This document shows, one piece after another, positions 46,477 to 55,381 of a DNA stretch of 64,000 nt. The position numbers and the translations under genes are program-made. A model generated the notes under the pieces. The model saw nothing but the letters and a program-made list of their open reading frames with translations. It was not told the origin of the DNA and ran no database searches. Location: NCBI RefSeq assembly GCF_003313325.1, contig NZ_QMHQ01000001.1:1178001-1242000 (forward strand), written 5' to 3'. Source of the stretch: Pedobacter namyangjuensis (GTDB lineage Bacteria > Bacteroidota > Bacteroidia > Sphingobacteriales > Sphingobacteriaceae). Position 1 is the first letter of the stretch. Every line of letters begins with the position of its first letter.

Positions 46477-46521
46477 ACCAGCTTACATTTTGAAGCGCAA
46501 CTACATTGTGTTTATCAATGG

Positions 46522-46620
46522 CAGTCCCGCTTTCGCTACAATCTTTTTTGCCCTTTCCACTGAGCGACGCAAAAAAAAGGATTTTCGCTCCAATCGGAGG
46601 CTAAAAACAAGGGCTTGTGC
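46522..46620. repeat. Intergenic repeat copy E
   Basis: A well-preserved copy in plus orientation: AGTCCCGCTTTCGCTACAAT then CTTTTTTG on the left, AAAAAAGGATTTTCGCTCCA then ATCGGAGGCT and GGGCTTGTGC on the right, with a short middle containing GAGCGACGC. The rest of the 378-base gap 46477-46854 has a small hairpin TTCTTAATTTAAGAA near 46636 and no gene. Confidence 0.65.
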
Positions 46621-46854
46621 GGTGCAAGCTTAATTTCTTAATTTAAGAATTCCTCTTCTCGATTTGCTATTTTACACAAGTGATGCGGTTTTTCAGCCAT
46701 TTAAACTCTCCTCACAGCAACTGAAGTGTTAAAACCTTACATAACCTAATCTATAAGGCATTGCAAATTCCGGTAATTGTATGGCAATTGCCGATGAAAT
46801 AATTTAAAAAACAATACTTATACGAAACGTGTTTTATTACCAAAATCTACTACC

Positions 46855-47181
46855 ATGAAAAGAAAATATTTATTAGGCTTAGTAGCCTTAGGAATGGTTA
46901 CTTCGGTAAGTTTTACCGCAGTGGCGCAAGAGAAAAAGACCGAAGCTGGCAAAGTGATTCAGAAGACAGGTAAAGCAGCTAAAAGTGTAGGTAACAAAAC
47001 TGCAGAGGTTGCTGTAAAAGGTACCGCTAAAGTTGCCGATCAAACTTTTAAAGGCAAAATGGCTCCAGACGGATCTAATGTTTATATCGACGGAAAGAAC
47101 AACAAATATTATATTAATAGCAAAGGCGCTAAGGTTTATTTAAAAGCTAGCCAGATCAGAAATAAACCAGCTGATAAATAA
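46855..47181 (+). CDS. Small exported Lys-rich protein
   Basis: A 108-residue protein with signal peptide MKRKYLLGLVALGMVTSVSFTAVAQ. A repetitive helical segment follows (GKVIQKTGKAAKSVGNKTAE then VAVKGTAKVADQ), and a compact C-terminal part NVYIDGKNNKYYINSKGAKV that looks like a short beta motif. It is basic and probably periplasmic. No firm family assignment. It is followed by a strong bidirectional terminator. Confidence 0.65.
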   Translation: MKRKYLLGLVALGMVTSVSFTAVAQEKKTEAGKVIQKTGKAAKSVGNKTAEVAVKGTAKVADQTFKGKMAPDGSNVYIDGKNNKYYINSKGAKVYLKASQIRNKPADK

Positions 47182-47271
47182 AATTAAGTAAATCGTCATG
47201 CTGAATTTATTTCAGCATCTGTTTAATAACAACATCGACCCTGAAATAAGTTAAGGGTTAAGACAGCTTGC

Positions 47272-47312
47272 AAACAACAAAGCCTCGACAAATTGTCGAG
47301 GCTTTGTTGTTT
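47272..47312. terminator. Bidirectional terminator between convergent genes
   Basis: AAACAACAAAGCCTCGAC (47272-47289) and its exact complement (47295-47312) form an 18-base stem that can extend into the loop. Placed between the exported-protein gene (plus) and the helicase gene (minus). Confidence 0.88.
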
Positions 47313-47361
47313 ATTGTGGTCAATTAACCGAAAATTGTTACTGTTAATTGTGAACCGTTAA

Positions 47362-49266
47362 CTAAGATCTACGTCTTCTTTCGCCACCACTGCCTTCGCG
47401 TCTACCGCTTCCGCCTGTGTTGCCACCTTTATCATCGCGACTGCGACCAGAGAAATCTCTAAAACCGCCACCGCCGTTTCCGCCTTCACGTCTTCCGCCA
47501 CCGCTGCTTCTTCTATCTCCACCACCGCTTCTTCTCTCTCCGGCGCCGTAACCGCCACCGCCTCTGCGTTCTCCACCAAATCCACCACGTCTGCGCTCGC
47601 CACCATCGCCGCCTCTTCCACCAACTGGTGCTTCACCGCTTTTTTCGATTCTTACATCGCGACCGTTAAATTTAATATCTTTAAAGTTTGTGAATAAAGC
47701 ATCAACCGTATCATTTTCTACTTCAATAAAAGAGAAAACTCCTTTCAAATCTATTTTACCAACAGATTTACCGCTTATTTTACCGTTATTACAAACGAAA
47801 CCTAATAAATCACCTCTAGTAAATTCGTCTACCGAACCTACGTTGATAAATAAACGAGTGTAGTTGCTATTGTCAAAGTTTCTGCCACCACGTTCTCCGC
47901 GTTCTCCACGCTCACCTCTTTCGCCACGATCATCTGCACTTGCATTTAAATCTGGTGCGTTAGCATAGTAATCTAAGAAACGGTTAAACTCTAGCGAAGC
48001 AAATTTTTTGATAACATCTTCTTTGCTTAACTCAGAAAATTCATCCATAATTCTTGGAATGTACTGGTCAATCTGATCAGTATTTACTTCCACATTATGA
48101 ACTTTGTGAATTAAAGAGAATAATTGTTTTTCGCAAACATCAAAACCTGTAGGTAATTCTGCTTTTGTAAACTGTTTACCAATAATTCTTTCAATCTGAC
48201 GGATTTTGCCAGTTTCTTTAGAGTTGATGATACAAATAGAGATACCAGTTTTACCAGCACGGCCAGTACGGCCAGAACGGTGCGTATAACTTTCAATTTC
48301 ATCAGGCAAAGAATAGTTAATTACGTGTGTTACGTTGTTAACGTCAATACCACGAGCGGCAACATCGGTAGCAATTAATAATTGCATGTTACGATCGCGG
48401 AAACGTTGCATAACTTTATCACGTTGTTGTTGAGATAAATCTCCGTGTAAAGAATCTGCGTTGTAACCATCTTTAATTAAATGCTCGGCAACATCTTGTG
48501 TATCCATTTTGGTTTTACAGAAAACAACTGCAAAAATTTCTGGATTAAAATCTACAATACGTTTTAGGGCAGCATATTTATCGCGGGCACGAACCACATA
48601 GTATTCGTGTTCAATGTTTACGTTACCTGTGTTTTTTGTACCCATGGTTAATTCTACAGGGTTTTCCATGTAGTTTCTAGCAATACGGCGCACTTCTGGT
48701 GGCATAGTTGCAGAAAATAACCAAGTTTTTTTCTCGTCTGGTGTAGTTGATAAAATATCGTTTATGTCTTCTTGGAAGCCCATATTTAACATTTCATCCG
48801 CCTCATCCAATACTACATATTTAACGCTTGAGAAATCAATAGCTTTACGGCCAATGATATCTAGCATACGGCCGGGCGTGGCCACTACAATTTGTACGCC
48901 ATTGCGTATTTCGCGTAGTTGTTGCATAATGTTTGCGCCACCGTAAACGGCAACCACATGTGCATTCTGCGTGTTTTTAGAGAAATTTTTGATGTCGTTT
49001 GCAATCTGCAGACATAGCTCACGCGTTGGGCACAAAATTAGTGCTTGCGGCTTATTGCTCTTAAAGTCTATTAATTCTAACAGCGGCAAACCAAATGCGG
49101 CTGTTTTTCCTGTTCCTGTTTGGGCCAAACCAACAAAGTCGTTACTACCTTCTAACAGTACAGGAATAGATTGCTCCTGAATAGGCGTAGGATTTTCAAA
49201 TCCTAGCTCTTTTACGGCATTAACAACGTCATCACTTATCCCCAATTTACTAAATGGGTTTATCAT
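47362..49266 (-). CDS. DEAD-box RNA helicase with RGG-rich tail
   Basis: A 634-residue helicase of the DeaD/CsdA type. Two RecA domains (residues 1-370) carry AQTGTGKT (I), PTRELC (Ia), DEAD (II), SAT (III), ARGIDVNNV (V) and HRSGRTGRAGKTG (VI). A DbpA-type RNA-binding domain lies near 470-545. The tail is rich in GERG/RGG repeats and ends GGERRRRS. It remodels RNA duplexes, often in ribosome assembly or cold adaptation. The repetitive GC-rich 3' end opens a false antisense-like frame (47358-47636). Confidence 0.94.
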   Translation of the reverse strand: MINPFSKLGISDDVVNAVKELGFENPTPIQEQSIPVLLEGSNDFVGLAQTGTGKTAAFGLPLLELIDFKSNKPQALILCPTRELCLQIANDIKNFSKNTQNAHVVAVYGGANIMQQLREIRNGVQIVVATPGRMLDIIGRKAIDFSSVKYVVLDEADEMLNMGFQEDINDILSTTPDEKKTWLFSATMPPEVRRIARNYMENPVELTMGTKNTGNVNIEHEYYVVRARDKYAALKRIVDFNPEIFAVVFCKTKMDTQDVAEHLIKDGYNADSLHGDLSQQQRDKVMQRFRDRNMQLLIATDVAARGIDVNNVTHVINYSLPDEIESYTHRSGRTGRAGKTGISICIINSKETGKIRQIERIIGKQFTKAELPTGFDVCEKQLFSLIHKVHNVEVNTDQIDQYIPRIMDEFSELSKEDVIKKFASLEFNRFLDYYANAPDLNASADDRGERGERGERGERGGRNFDNSNYTRLFINVGSVDEFTRGDLLGFVCNNGKISGKSVGKIDLKGVFSFIEVENDTVDALFTNFKDIKFNGRDVRIEKSGEAPVGGRGGDGGERRRGGFGGERRGGGGYGAGERRSGGGDRRSSGGGRREGGNGGGGFRDFSGRSRDDKGGNTGGSGRREGSGGERRRRS

Positions 49267-49442
49267 TATAACATTTTTTAATTAAGCCGCAAAGATAAGG
49301 TTAATAATTGGTATTTTACTGATACCAAGATAAATAGTTTTTGGCTTAATAATTTGAAAACAAGTCAGTTAGGTTTTGTATTTGTTTTTTAACGCATTAT
49401 AATGCTTTTAGAAGCGCATTTATGGTGCTTTCTATTACTTTT

Positions 49443-49582
49443 AGTCCCGCTTTCCCTGCAATCTTTTTGTCTTCTTTTTCCGTCTTTTTTAAGGTTTGTG
49501 AGAAATCTCATGGATATACGCTACATAATAGTTTACTCCTTCGGAATGATGCGATAAAAAGTATTTTCGCCCAATCGGGGCT
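49443..49582. repeat. Intergenic repeat copy F
   Basis: Plus-orientation copy: AGTCCCGCTTTCCCTGCAAT then CTTTTTG on the left, AAAAAGTATTTTCGCCCAAT then CGGGGCT on the right. The middle is long (about 90 bases) and includes GAGAAATCTCATGG. The 514-base gap 49267-49780 holds only this repeat and AT-rich sequence; a 60-codon open frame in it (49422-49604) is an artefact. Confidence 0.65.
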
Positions 49583-49780
49583 ATTTTACGCAGTGCAGCA
49601 TTAGTTTTTAAATTCCTTGGCGTGTTGCAAACAAAAACACATTCTTTATAAATGAAAATATGATTTCTTGTTAGAGGGGTCTGTATGATAATAGAACAAG
49701 GCGGTGGGTTGTAATACGCAACTTTATTGTGTATTGTTCGGCATTACAAACCATGCAATGCTTATCGCGTTAGCTAACTA

Positions 49781-50176
49781 TTATAAAACAATCTTTTCCA
49801 GTTGTCCTTTTCGTTTTACAATGTTTTTGTAATCCCACTGAATGGTTTCTGATTTTTGGAGCCAGCGCTTTAAATCCTCTAAATTAATTTGTGAAATTTC
49901 ATTATAAAAAATTGAAGCATCTTTAAATTTTGCACCGAGTACGTTAAGCGCTCGTTCATCAAAGTCAGCACCGCTCCAAAACATAAGCCTAATTCCTTTT
50001 TTCTGTTTGCTATAACCAACTATAGGGTTTCCATTTAAAAACCAAACTGGGTGTGCATGCCAGATTTTGCTTTCGCTATCTCCAAGTACTGAGTTAATGG
50101 TGTTTGCAAGTAAATTGCAAATTGCTTTGTCGGTTTCCGAACAACTATCATTGTAAGCTTGTATAGCTAAAAGCAT
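49781..50176 (-). CDS. DUF1801 family protein
   Basis: A 131-residue cytoplasmic protein with the DUF1801 (YdhG-like) pattern: SKIWHAHPVWFLNGNPIVGY, GIRLMFWSGADFDER and a C-terminal helix LEDLKRWLQKSETIQWDYKN. The fold is related to small MTH1 or frataxin-like domains, but the function is not established. It lies downstream of the RluA-like gene on the same strand with a 63-base gap. Confidence 0.78.
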   Translation of the reverse strand: MLLAIQAYNDSCSETDKAICNLLANTINSVLGDSESKIWHAHPVWFLNGNPIVGYSKQKKGIRLMFWSGADFDERALNVLGAKFKDASIFYNEISQINLEDLKRWLQKSETIQWDYKNIVKRKGQLEKIVL

Positions 50177-50239
50177 AACCTAATGTTTTATTAAGTGTTA
50201 TAAACAGAATTATAAATTTAATGAATTTGCTCGTCAATT

Positions 50240-51010
50240 TTATACGCCTTTTAGCATATGTGCTAATATTGGCTCGCATTCCTCCTTACAACAAGCATAA
50301 AACTGTTTATGCCTCCACTGGTTAGACTTTGGCGACAAACCCCACCAAAATTCTGCTAATGCAAGTGGCTTAAGTTTATGGAGAAATGCATGTTGTAATA
50401 GTTTTGGTCCGGCACACTCGCCAGCACCTGCGGGAGGGTTTTTATAGTGAAATGCGGTAAACAACTCGTTTAAGCTTTTTTCTTCGCCGGCCTGGTTTAA
50501 AAAATGGTAATGTTCAAATATTTGGCTTTGCAATGCATTCGAGTATTTTTTTCTGGCCACTTTCAAATTTTGGATTTTCGCTTTATCTGTATTGGCAAAT
50601 TCTAAAGCTCTAATCTCGTCATTTAACAGCGCAAGTTTTTGCATTCCCTTGTTTAAAAAACCATCCGTTGCTAAAGTATCAAATACTGGTGGAACAAATT
50701 TAGCATGATGGTTTTTGCCCGCCAGTTTGCCAGAGAATGCTGCTAAATAACCAATTTCTTTTTGTTGATTTTCTACAACAAGTACACCGAACATTTTGCC
50801 AATTACCATGCCATCAGCTTCGCTATCTAAGCCAAAATTATGTTGCCATTCTTTTTGGTTAAGAATATGATGCTGTAAATCTTCTGCCGCTAAAGCACAA
50901 AGTTGATGCGGAACACCATTTACCATTTGCGAGAAATTTGCAGGCACATCATATACGCCTAATGGCTGTTTAAACCTAATGAAAAGGTTGTTTTTGGCGT
51001 GGTTGTGCAT
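50240..51010 (-). CDS. RluA-family N-terminal region protein without a synthase domain
   Basis: A 256-residue protein. It matches the N-terminal half of long Bacteroidota/Vibrio RluA-like pseudouridine synthases: GYLAAFSGKLAGKNHHAKFV, a coiled-coil middle, then PPAGAGECAGPKLLQHAFLH and LKPLALAEFWWGLSPKS ending CCKEECEPILAHMLKGV. In those relatives a catalytic RluA domain (with its HRLDxxTSG motif) follows directly; here a stop comes at once and no such motif occurs downstream. It is either a truncated gene or a stand-alone accessory domain. The frame itself is intact. Confidence 0.7.
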   Translation of the reverse strand: MHNHAKNNLFIRFKQPLGVYDVPANFSQMVNGVPHQLCALAAEDLQHHILNQKEWQHNFGLDSEADGMVIGKMFGVLVVENQQKEIGYLAAFSGKLAGKNHHAKFVPPVFDTLATDGFLNKGMQKLALLNDEIRALEFANTDKAKIQNLKVARKKYSNALQSQIFEHYHFLNQAGEEKSLNELFTAFHYKNPPAGAGECAGPKLLQHAFLHKLKPLALAEFWWGLSPKSNQWRHKQFYACCKEECEPILAHMLKGV

Positions 51011-51041
51011 TTTGCAATTACTGTCTTGTCCCTGAGTTTAT

Positions 51042-51233
51042 TTATTGCTCAGGCGATTTTGTCTTCTTCTTAAACGTCAAAAACACGCAAGCGACGAAAG
51101 TAAAGAGGTAAAGAAATCCTAATGCTGGTTTTCTAAACGTAAAATTCTGTAAATCGAACTCTCGTAGCAATGCTAACGCTATTGGAAATGCAAGTAATGC
51201 GAAAACTAAATTGAAACCTATTTTATTTTTCAT
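51042..51233 (-). CDS. Small two-helix membrane protein
   Basis: A 63-residue hypothetical with two predicted membrane helices (IGFNLVFALLAFPIALALL and ALGFLYLFTFVACVFLTF) and a Lys-rich cytoplasmic end. No family recognised. It lies between another small membrane protein gene and the RluA-like gene, same strand. Confidence 0.5.
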   Translation of the reverse strand: MKNKIGFNLVFALLAFPIALALLREFDLQNFTFRKPALGFLYLFTFVACVFLTFKKKTKSPEQ

Positions 51234-51259
51234 GAGCGCTTGGCTTTTATGTGTTTTAG

Positions 51260-51568
51260 TTAATAATTAGCAAAGAAAAAATAGACTTCACCAAAAGCAA
51301 AAATAGATAGGGATAAAATTGTGCTTGTTATATATTTCTTTTTAACAAATAAAATAAGACCCAAGAAAAGTCCAATTAAATGTAGCAAGCCAACAATTAT
51401 ATTAGCCTTTGCAATATCCCAAATAATTCCTCTTGGAATAAAATCGCTTACCAATTGATATTTAATTTGCGCTACCACCATAAAATGATAGCATACATTT
51501 ATTAGCAAGGCACATAAGCCAATGATGGCCCATGTTTTATAAATCCCGTTTGCATTTTTAGCTTCCAA
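51260..51568 (-). CDS. Three-helix membrane protein of unknown function
   Basis: A 102-residue protein with three hydrophobic segments (WAIIGLCALLINVCYHFMVV, IIVGLLHLIGLFLGLILFV, STILSLSIFAFGEVYFFF). The only start in frame after the upstream TAA is TTG 51568 (MEAKNANGIYK). It follows nudK by 14 bases and is probably in the same operon. No family recognised. Confidence 0.5.
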   Translation of the reverse strand: MEAKNANGIYKTWAIIGLCALLINVCYHFMVVAQIKYQLVSDFIPRGIIWDIAKANIIVGLLHLIGLFLGLILFVKKKYITSTILSLSIFAFGEVYFFFANY

Positions 51569-51582
51569 CTTGTATTTGTTCT

Positions 51583-52161
51583 CTATAAAATTGCATTCAA
51601 CTTAACATGTTGTAATAGCATTATGGTTTTGGCATCTTTAATTTCGCCTTTGGCAATCATTGCAATAGCTTCATCAATAGGTGTTTCTAAAACCTCTATA
51701 TTCTCTTCTTCACCTGCCACGCCACCACCATCATTAACCTTCATGTCTTTAGTGTACTCGGCAATAAAAAAGTATAAAATCTCGGTAACCGAACCAGGCG
51801 ACATATATGCTTCAAAGACCTTTTTTACATCAGTAATTTTGTAGCCAGTTTCTTCTTCAGTCTCGCGTCTTATACAATCTTCTGGGTTGTCTTGATCCAA
51901 CAAACCTGCACAGGCCTCTATCATCATGCCATCGCTGTTGCCATTTATAAACGTCGGTAACCTAAATTGTCTGGTTAAAATAACAGTTTGTTGAGCTTTG
52001 TTGTAAAGAAGAATAGTAGCACCATTACCACGATCGTAACTTTCCCGTGTTTGAATTAGTTTTTCTCCATTGGGTTTTACGTATTCGTAAGTTATCTTTT
52101 TTAGGATGTACCAATTGTCAGAAAGTATCTCGGTATTTAAAATTTTTACGTCCTTAATCAT
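51583..52161 (-). CDS. nudK: NUDIX hydrolase, NudK-type (GDP-mannose pyrophosphatase-like)
   Basis: A 192-residue enzyme. The Nudix box [22 protein letters not shown] binds the metal and catalyses diphosphate cleavage. The N-terminal domain ([20 protein letters not shown]) and [18 protein letters not shown] fit the NudK/ADP-ribose pyrophosphatase subgroup, which acts on GDP-mannose or ADP-ribose. Its start overlaps the stop of the DUF4293 gene by one base. Confidence 0.85.
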   Translation of the reverse strand: MIKDVKILNTEILSDNWYILKKITYEYVKPNGEKLIQTRESYDRGNGATILLYNKAQQTVILTRQFRLPTFINGNSDGMMIEACAGLLDQDNPEDCIRRETEEETGYKITDVKKVFEAYMSPGSVTEILYFFIAEYTKDMKVNDGGGVAGEEENIEVLETPIDEAIAMIAKGEIKDAKTIMLLQHVKLNAIL

Positions 52162-52619
52162 TATCTCAATCTATCTGCAGAACGTATTAGTTTGTCATCA
52201 TTGTTTATACCTCTAATAGATAAAAAGCAGAATATTGCAGCTATAATAGGTAAGAAACTGCCAATGCCGAAATTAAGGTCAGCTAAATTATCGCCTAATT
52301 TTTGCGCTAACTGGCTACACCAAAAAGATAGACCCATAATTAAGAAAATCGTCAAAATTGAAATCCGCTTCTGTAATTTTCTATTCCGGAAATTAAAAAT
52401 ATTAGCAAAGCAAATTATTGCTAAAGCAATTGTACTGATAAAAAGTGGCAAAGATTCTTCTAGCAATTTTGTATCGGTACCTGCAATTTGGTATAAACCT
52501 CTAGCTGTAATAAATTGCGTTGCGTTACCAGCATGGGCACTAACCAAAGGAATAAACAGGAAAGAGGAAATTGTTAAAGTTGCCAGCAAAAGCCAAATAG
52601 ATTGTACTCTTTGTATCAT
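52161..52619 (-). CDS. DUF4293 membrane protein
   Basis: The start is set at ATG 52619 ([20 protein letters not shown]), the conserved N-terminus; a longer frame to 52658 overlaps the truA promoter. 152 residues with four predicted membrane helices. DUF4293 is a Bacteroidota-specific family of unknown function with the hallmark MIQRxQxxxL opening. It is first in a unit with nudK and divergent from truA. Confidence 0.82.
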   Translation of the reverse strand: MIQRVQSIWLLLATLTISSFLFIPLVSAHAGNATQFITARGLYQIAGTDTKLLEESLPLFISTIALAIICFANIFNFRNRKLQKRISILTIFLIMGLSFWCSQLAQKLGDNLADLNFGIGSFLPIIAAIFCFLSIRGINNDDKLIRSADRLR

Positions 52620-52688
52620 ATATTTAATTTTAAACAACAAATATAGATTAATTGCCAAATACTATAGTCTGTTAATAATTAGAAAAAG

Positions 52689-52696
52689 TATTTTTG
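52689..52696 (+). promoter_or_regulatory. Candidate -7 box of truA
   Basis: TATTTTTG matches TAnnTTTG exactly. No convincing -33 TTG was found at the usual distance. It lies only 7 bases before the GTG start, so transcription would begin within a few bases of the first codon. Confidence 0.4.
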
Positions 52697-52703
52697 CAAA
52701 CAA

Positions 52704-53462
52704 GTGGATAGTAAGAGATATTTTATTGAACTGAGTTATAACGGTACAGATTTTCATGGTTGGCAAACGCAACCTAACGGAATTACTGTGCAAGAATGCC
52801 TGGATAAAGCACTAAGCACTTTTTTTAGGCAAGAAGTAATAACGCTAGGTTGCGGACGAACAGACGCTGGAGTGCATGCTACAGAATTTTTCGCCCATTT
52901 TAACCTAACCGCAATTAGCGATAAACAGGTTGCCAATTCGGTTACTGGCATAAATTCGCTGTTGCCTTATACCATTGCGGTAAAGCGTGTTTTCGCAGTG
53001 GCGGATGATGCACATGCCAGATTTCATGCCACGGCCCGTGCTTATAAATACCATATCCACTTTAGTAAAGATCCATTTAAACTGGACAGATCTTGGCTAT
53101 ACAAAGGCGGCTTAGATCTAGAGGCGATGAACCAAGCAGCAAAAGTTTTGTTAAATTTTACAGATTTTTCTTGCTTCAGTAAATCGAATACGCAAACCTT
53201 TACCAATAACTGCAAAATTACCGAAGCGTATTTTGAAGAAGAAAAAGACGGTTTGGTGTTTACCATTAAAGCCGATCGATTTTTGCGTAATATGGTAAGG
53301 GCAATTGTGGGCACTATGGTTTTGGTCGGCAAGGGCGATATCTCTGTCGCAGATGTTGCTAAAATAATTGAAAGCAAAAACAGAAGTAATGCAGGCCAGT
53401 CTGTACCGGCTTGCGGTTTGTATCTGGTTGCCGTAGAATATCCATTTATTAAAAATGATTGA
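52704..53462 (+). CDS. truA: tRNA pseudouridine(38-40) synthase TruA
   Basis: A 252-residue enzyme modifying U38-U40 in the anticodon stem. The catalytic Asp is in GCGRTDAGVHA; FLRNMVRAIVGTMVLVGKG is the second signature. The start is GTG 52704 (MDSKRYFIELSYNGTDFHGWQ), as no ATG precedes the conserved RYFIELSYNG. The likely promoter box is 7 bases upstream, so the message may be leaderless or nearly so. An ABC transporter gene follows. Confidence 0.93.
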   Translation: MDSKRYFIELSYNGTDFHGWQTQPNGITVQECLDKALSTFFRQEVITLGCGRTDAGVHATEFFAHFNLTAISDKQVANSVTGINSLLPYTIAVKRVFAVADDAHARFHATARAYKYHIHFSKDPFKLDRSWLYKGGLDLEAMNQAAKVLLNFTDFSCFSKSNTQTFTNNCKITEAYFEEEKDGLVFTIKADRFLRNMVRAIVGTMVLVGKGDISVADVAKIIESKNRSNAGQSVPACGLYLVAVEYPFIKND

Positions 53463-53552
53463 AAGATAGAATTTGAATTAGAGAGGAATAGTATAACTAC
53501 TGGTAATAATTCACTCATTCGAAATTCATTCATTCAAAATTAGAAAAGATAT

Positions 53553-55346
53553 ATGTCTAAAATAACCGGCGAAGCATTTAATGTTGGCCTGCTAAAAAGA
53601 GTTTTTGAATATGTAAAGCCCTATCGCTCTGTTTTCAGATGGTCGGTAGTGTTAACTTTGGCATTGGCAATAATTACGCCGGTTAGGCCATTTTTAATTG
53701 GCTACACGGTAGATGAGTATATTTTAAAGAATAACCACAGTGGTTTGGTGCAATTAACCATTGTAATGATTGTAGCGCTCGTGCTGCAATCTTTTATCCA
53801 ATACAGTCAAACACTCTTAACAAACACCCTAGGTCAATCTGCCATAAAAGATTTAAGGATAAATGTTTTTAATCATATCAGCAATCTTCGTCTTAAGTAC
53901 TTCGATCAAACTCCTATCGGACAGCTGATAACTAGAACAGTATCTGACTTAGAAACCATTGCCGATATATTTTCTGAAGGATTAATTGCCATGATTGGAG
54001 ACATGCTTCAGGTTATTGTAATTATCGGTGTGATGTTTTGGATAGATTGGGAGCTTACCACTGTTGTTTTACTTCCCATCCCATTTTTAATTATCGCAAC
54101 GCGGATATTTCAAAAATCTATAAAAATTGCATTTCAGGAAATTAGAACGGAGGTTTCGAACCTAAATACCTATTTGCAAGAGCATATCAGCGGTATTTCT
54201 ATTATTCAGTATTTTGCCCGCGAAGATCAGGAATACAAAAAATTTGTAAAAATCAATACCCGCTATCGCGATGCAAACATTCGTTCTAATTGGTATTATT
54301 CGATCTTTTTTCCGGTAGTAGAACTAATTTCGGCAGTGTCTTTAGGTTTACTGATTTGGTACGGTTCTAAAATGATCTTAGAGAAACCATTAGATGTAAA
54401 ACCCGGTACCATTACCATGTTTATCATGTTTATCACCATGCTTTTTAGACCAATTAGAGAGTTGGCAGATAAATTTAATACACTACAAATGGGTATGGTT
54501 GGAGCCGACCGTGTATTTAAGGTGTTAGATACAAAAGAAACCACAGAAAATGCTGGCACTTACGCACCAGAAAAATTAACTGGCGCAATTAGTTTCGAAG
54601 GCGTTTGGTTTAGCTATAATCAAGATACTGCGGTTGAAGAAGAAAACTATGTTTTAAAGGATATCACGTTTGAAGTAAAAGCAGGGGAGACGGTGGCGTT
54701 GGTTGGCGCTACAGGAGCCGGAAAATCATCAACAATAAATATTTTAAACAGATTTTACGAGATACAAAAAGGATTAATTAAAGTTGATGGTGTAGAACTT
54801 AAAGAATATGAGTTAGGGTACTTGCGTAGTCATATTGCAACGGTTTTACAAGATGTGTTTCTGTTTTCGGATACGATTTTTAATAACATTACGCTTAATA
54901 ATCCTTCCATTTCTTTTGAGGAAGTGGTAGATGCCGCTAAAAAAGTTGGCGCACATGATTTTATAGAGCGGTTGCCCGGTGGTTACCATTTCAATGTAAT
55001 GGAACGTGGTTCTACTTTATCTGCTGGTCAAGCTCAACTGATTTCTTTTATTAGGGCGTTGGTTTATAAACCTTCTATTTTGGTATTGGATGAAGCAACA
55101 TCTTCTGTTGATACGGAGACAGAAATGCTCATACAAACTGCAATTGACAAATTAATGCAGGGCCGAACATCAATCGTTATAGCGCACCGCTTGTCAACCA
55201 TTCAAAAAGCCGATCAAATTATAGTGTTGGATAAGGGCGAGATAAAGGAGAAAGGCACACATCAGCAACTGCTAAAGTTAAACGGATATTACAAGCGTTT
55301 ATACGATTTACAATTTTCGTCTGTGGGGATTGCTAAAAACTCGTAA
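53553..55346 (+). CDS. ABC exporter, fused permease and ATP-binding domains
   Basis: A 597-residue half-transporter of the MsbA/multidrug type that works as a homodimer or heterodimer. Six membrane helices (about residues 25-320), then the nucleotide-binding domain: Walker A LVGATGAGKSS, signature LSAGQAQLI (Ala where most have Gly), Walker B SILVLDEATSSVD, H-loop IVIAHRLSTIQ. Substrate may be lipid or drug. It lies 91 bases after truA and 36 bases ahead of the sigma factor gene. Confidence 0.9.
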   Translation: MSKITGEAFNVGLLKRVFEYVKPYRSVFRWSVVLTLALAIITPVRPFLIGYTVDEYILKNNHSGLVQLTIVMIVALVLQSFIQYSQTLLTNTLGQSAIKDLRINVFNHISNLRLKYFDQTPIGQLITRTVSDLETIADIFSEGLIAMIGDMLQVIVIIGVMFWIDWELTTVVLLPIPFLIIATRIFQKSIKIAFQEIRTEVSNLNTYLQEHISGISIIQYFAREDQEYKKFVKINTRYRDANIRSNWYYSIFFPVVELISAVSLGLLIWYGSKMILEKPLDVKPGTITMFIMFITMLFRPIRELADKFNTLQMGMVGADRVFKVLDTKETTENAGTYAPEKLTGAISFEGVWFSYNQDTAVEEENYVLKDITFEVKAGETVALVGATGAGKSSTINILNRFYEIQKGLIKVDGVELKEYELGYLRSHIATVLQDVFLFSDTIFNNITLNNPSISFEEVVDAAKKVGAHDFIERLPGGYHFNVMERGSTLSAGQAQLISFIRALVYKPSILVLDEATSSVDTETEMLIQTAIDKLMQGRTSIVIAHRLSTIQKADQIIVLDKGEIKEKGTHQQLLKLNGYYKRLYDLQFSSVGIAKNS

Positions 55347-55381
55347 ATTTTGCTAAGTTTGGTTAATCAACCAAAAATTTC

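Noticed and set aside
47358..47636. 92-residue Ala/Val/Glu-rich frame antiparallel in frame to the helicase tail
   Set aside because: It is the GC-rich RGG-coding repeat read out of frame; low complexity with no start context.
49422..49604. 60-codon open frame between the helicase and DUF1801 genes
   Set aside because: It coincides with dispersed repeat copy F.
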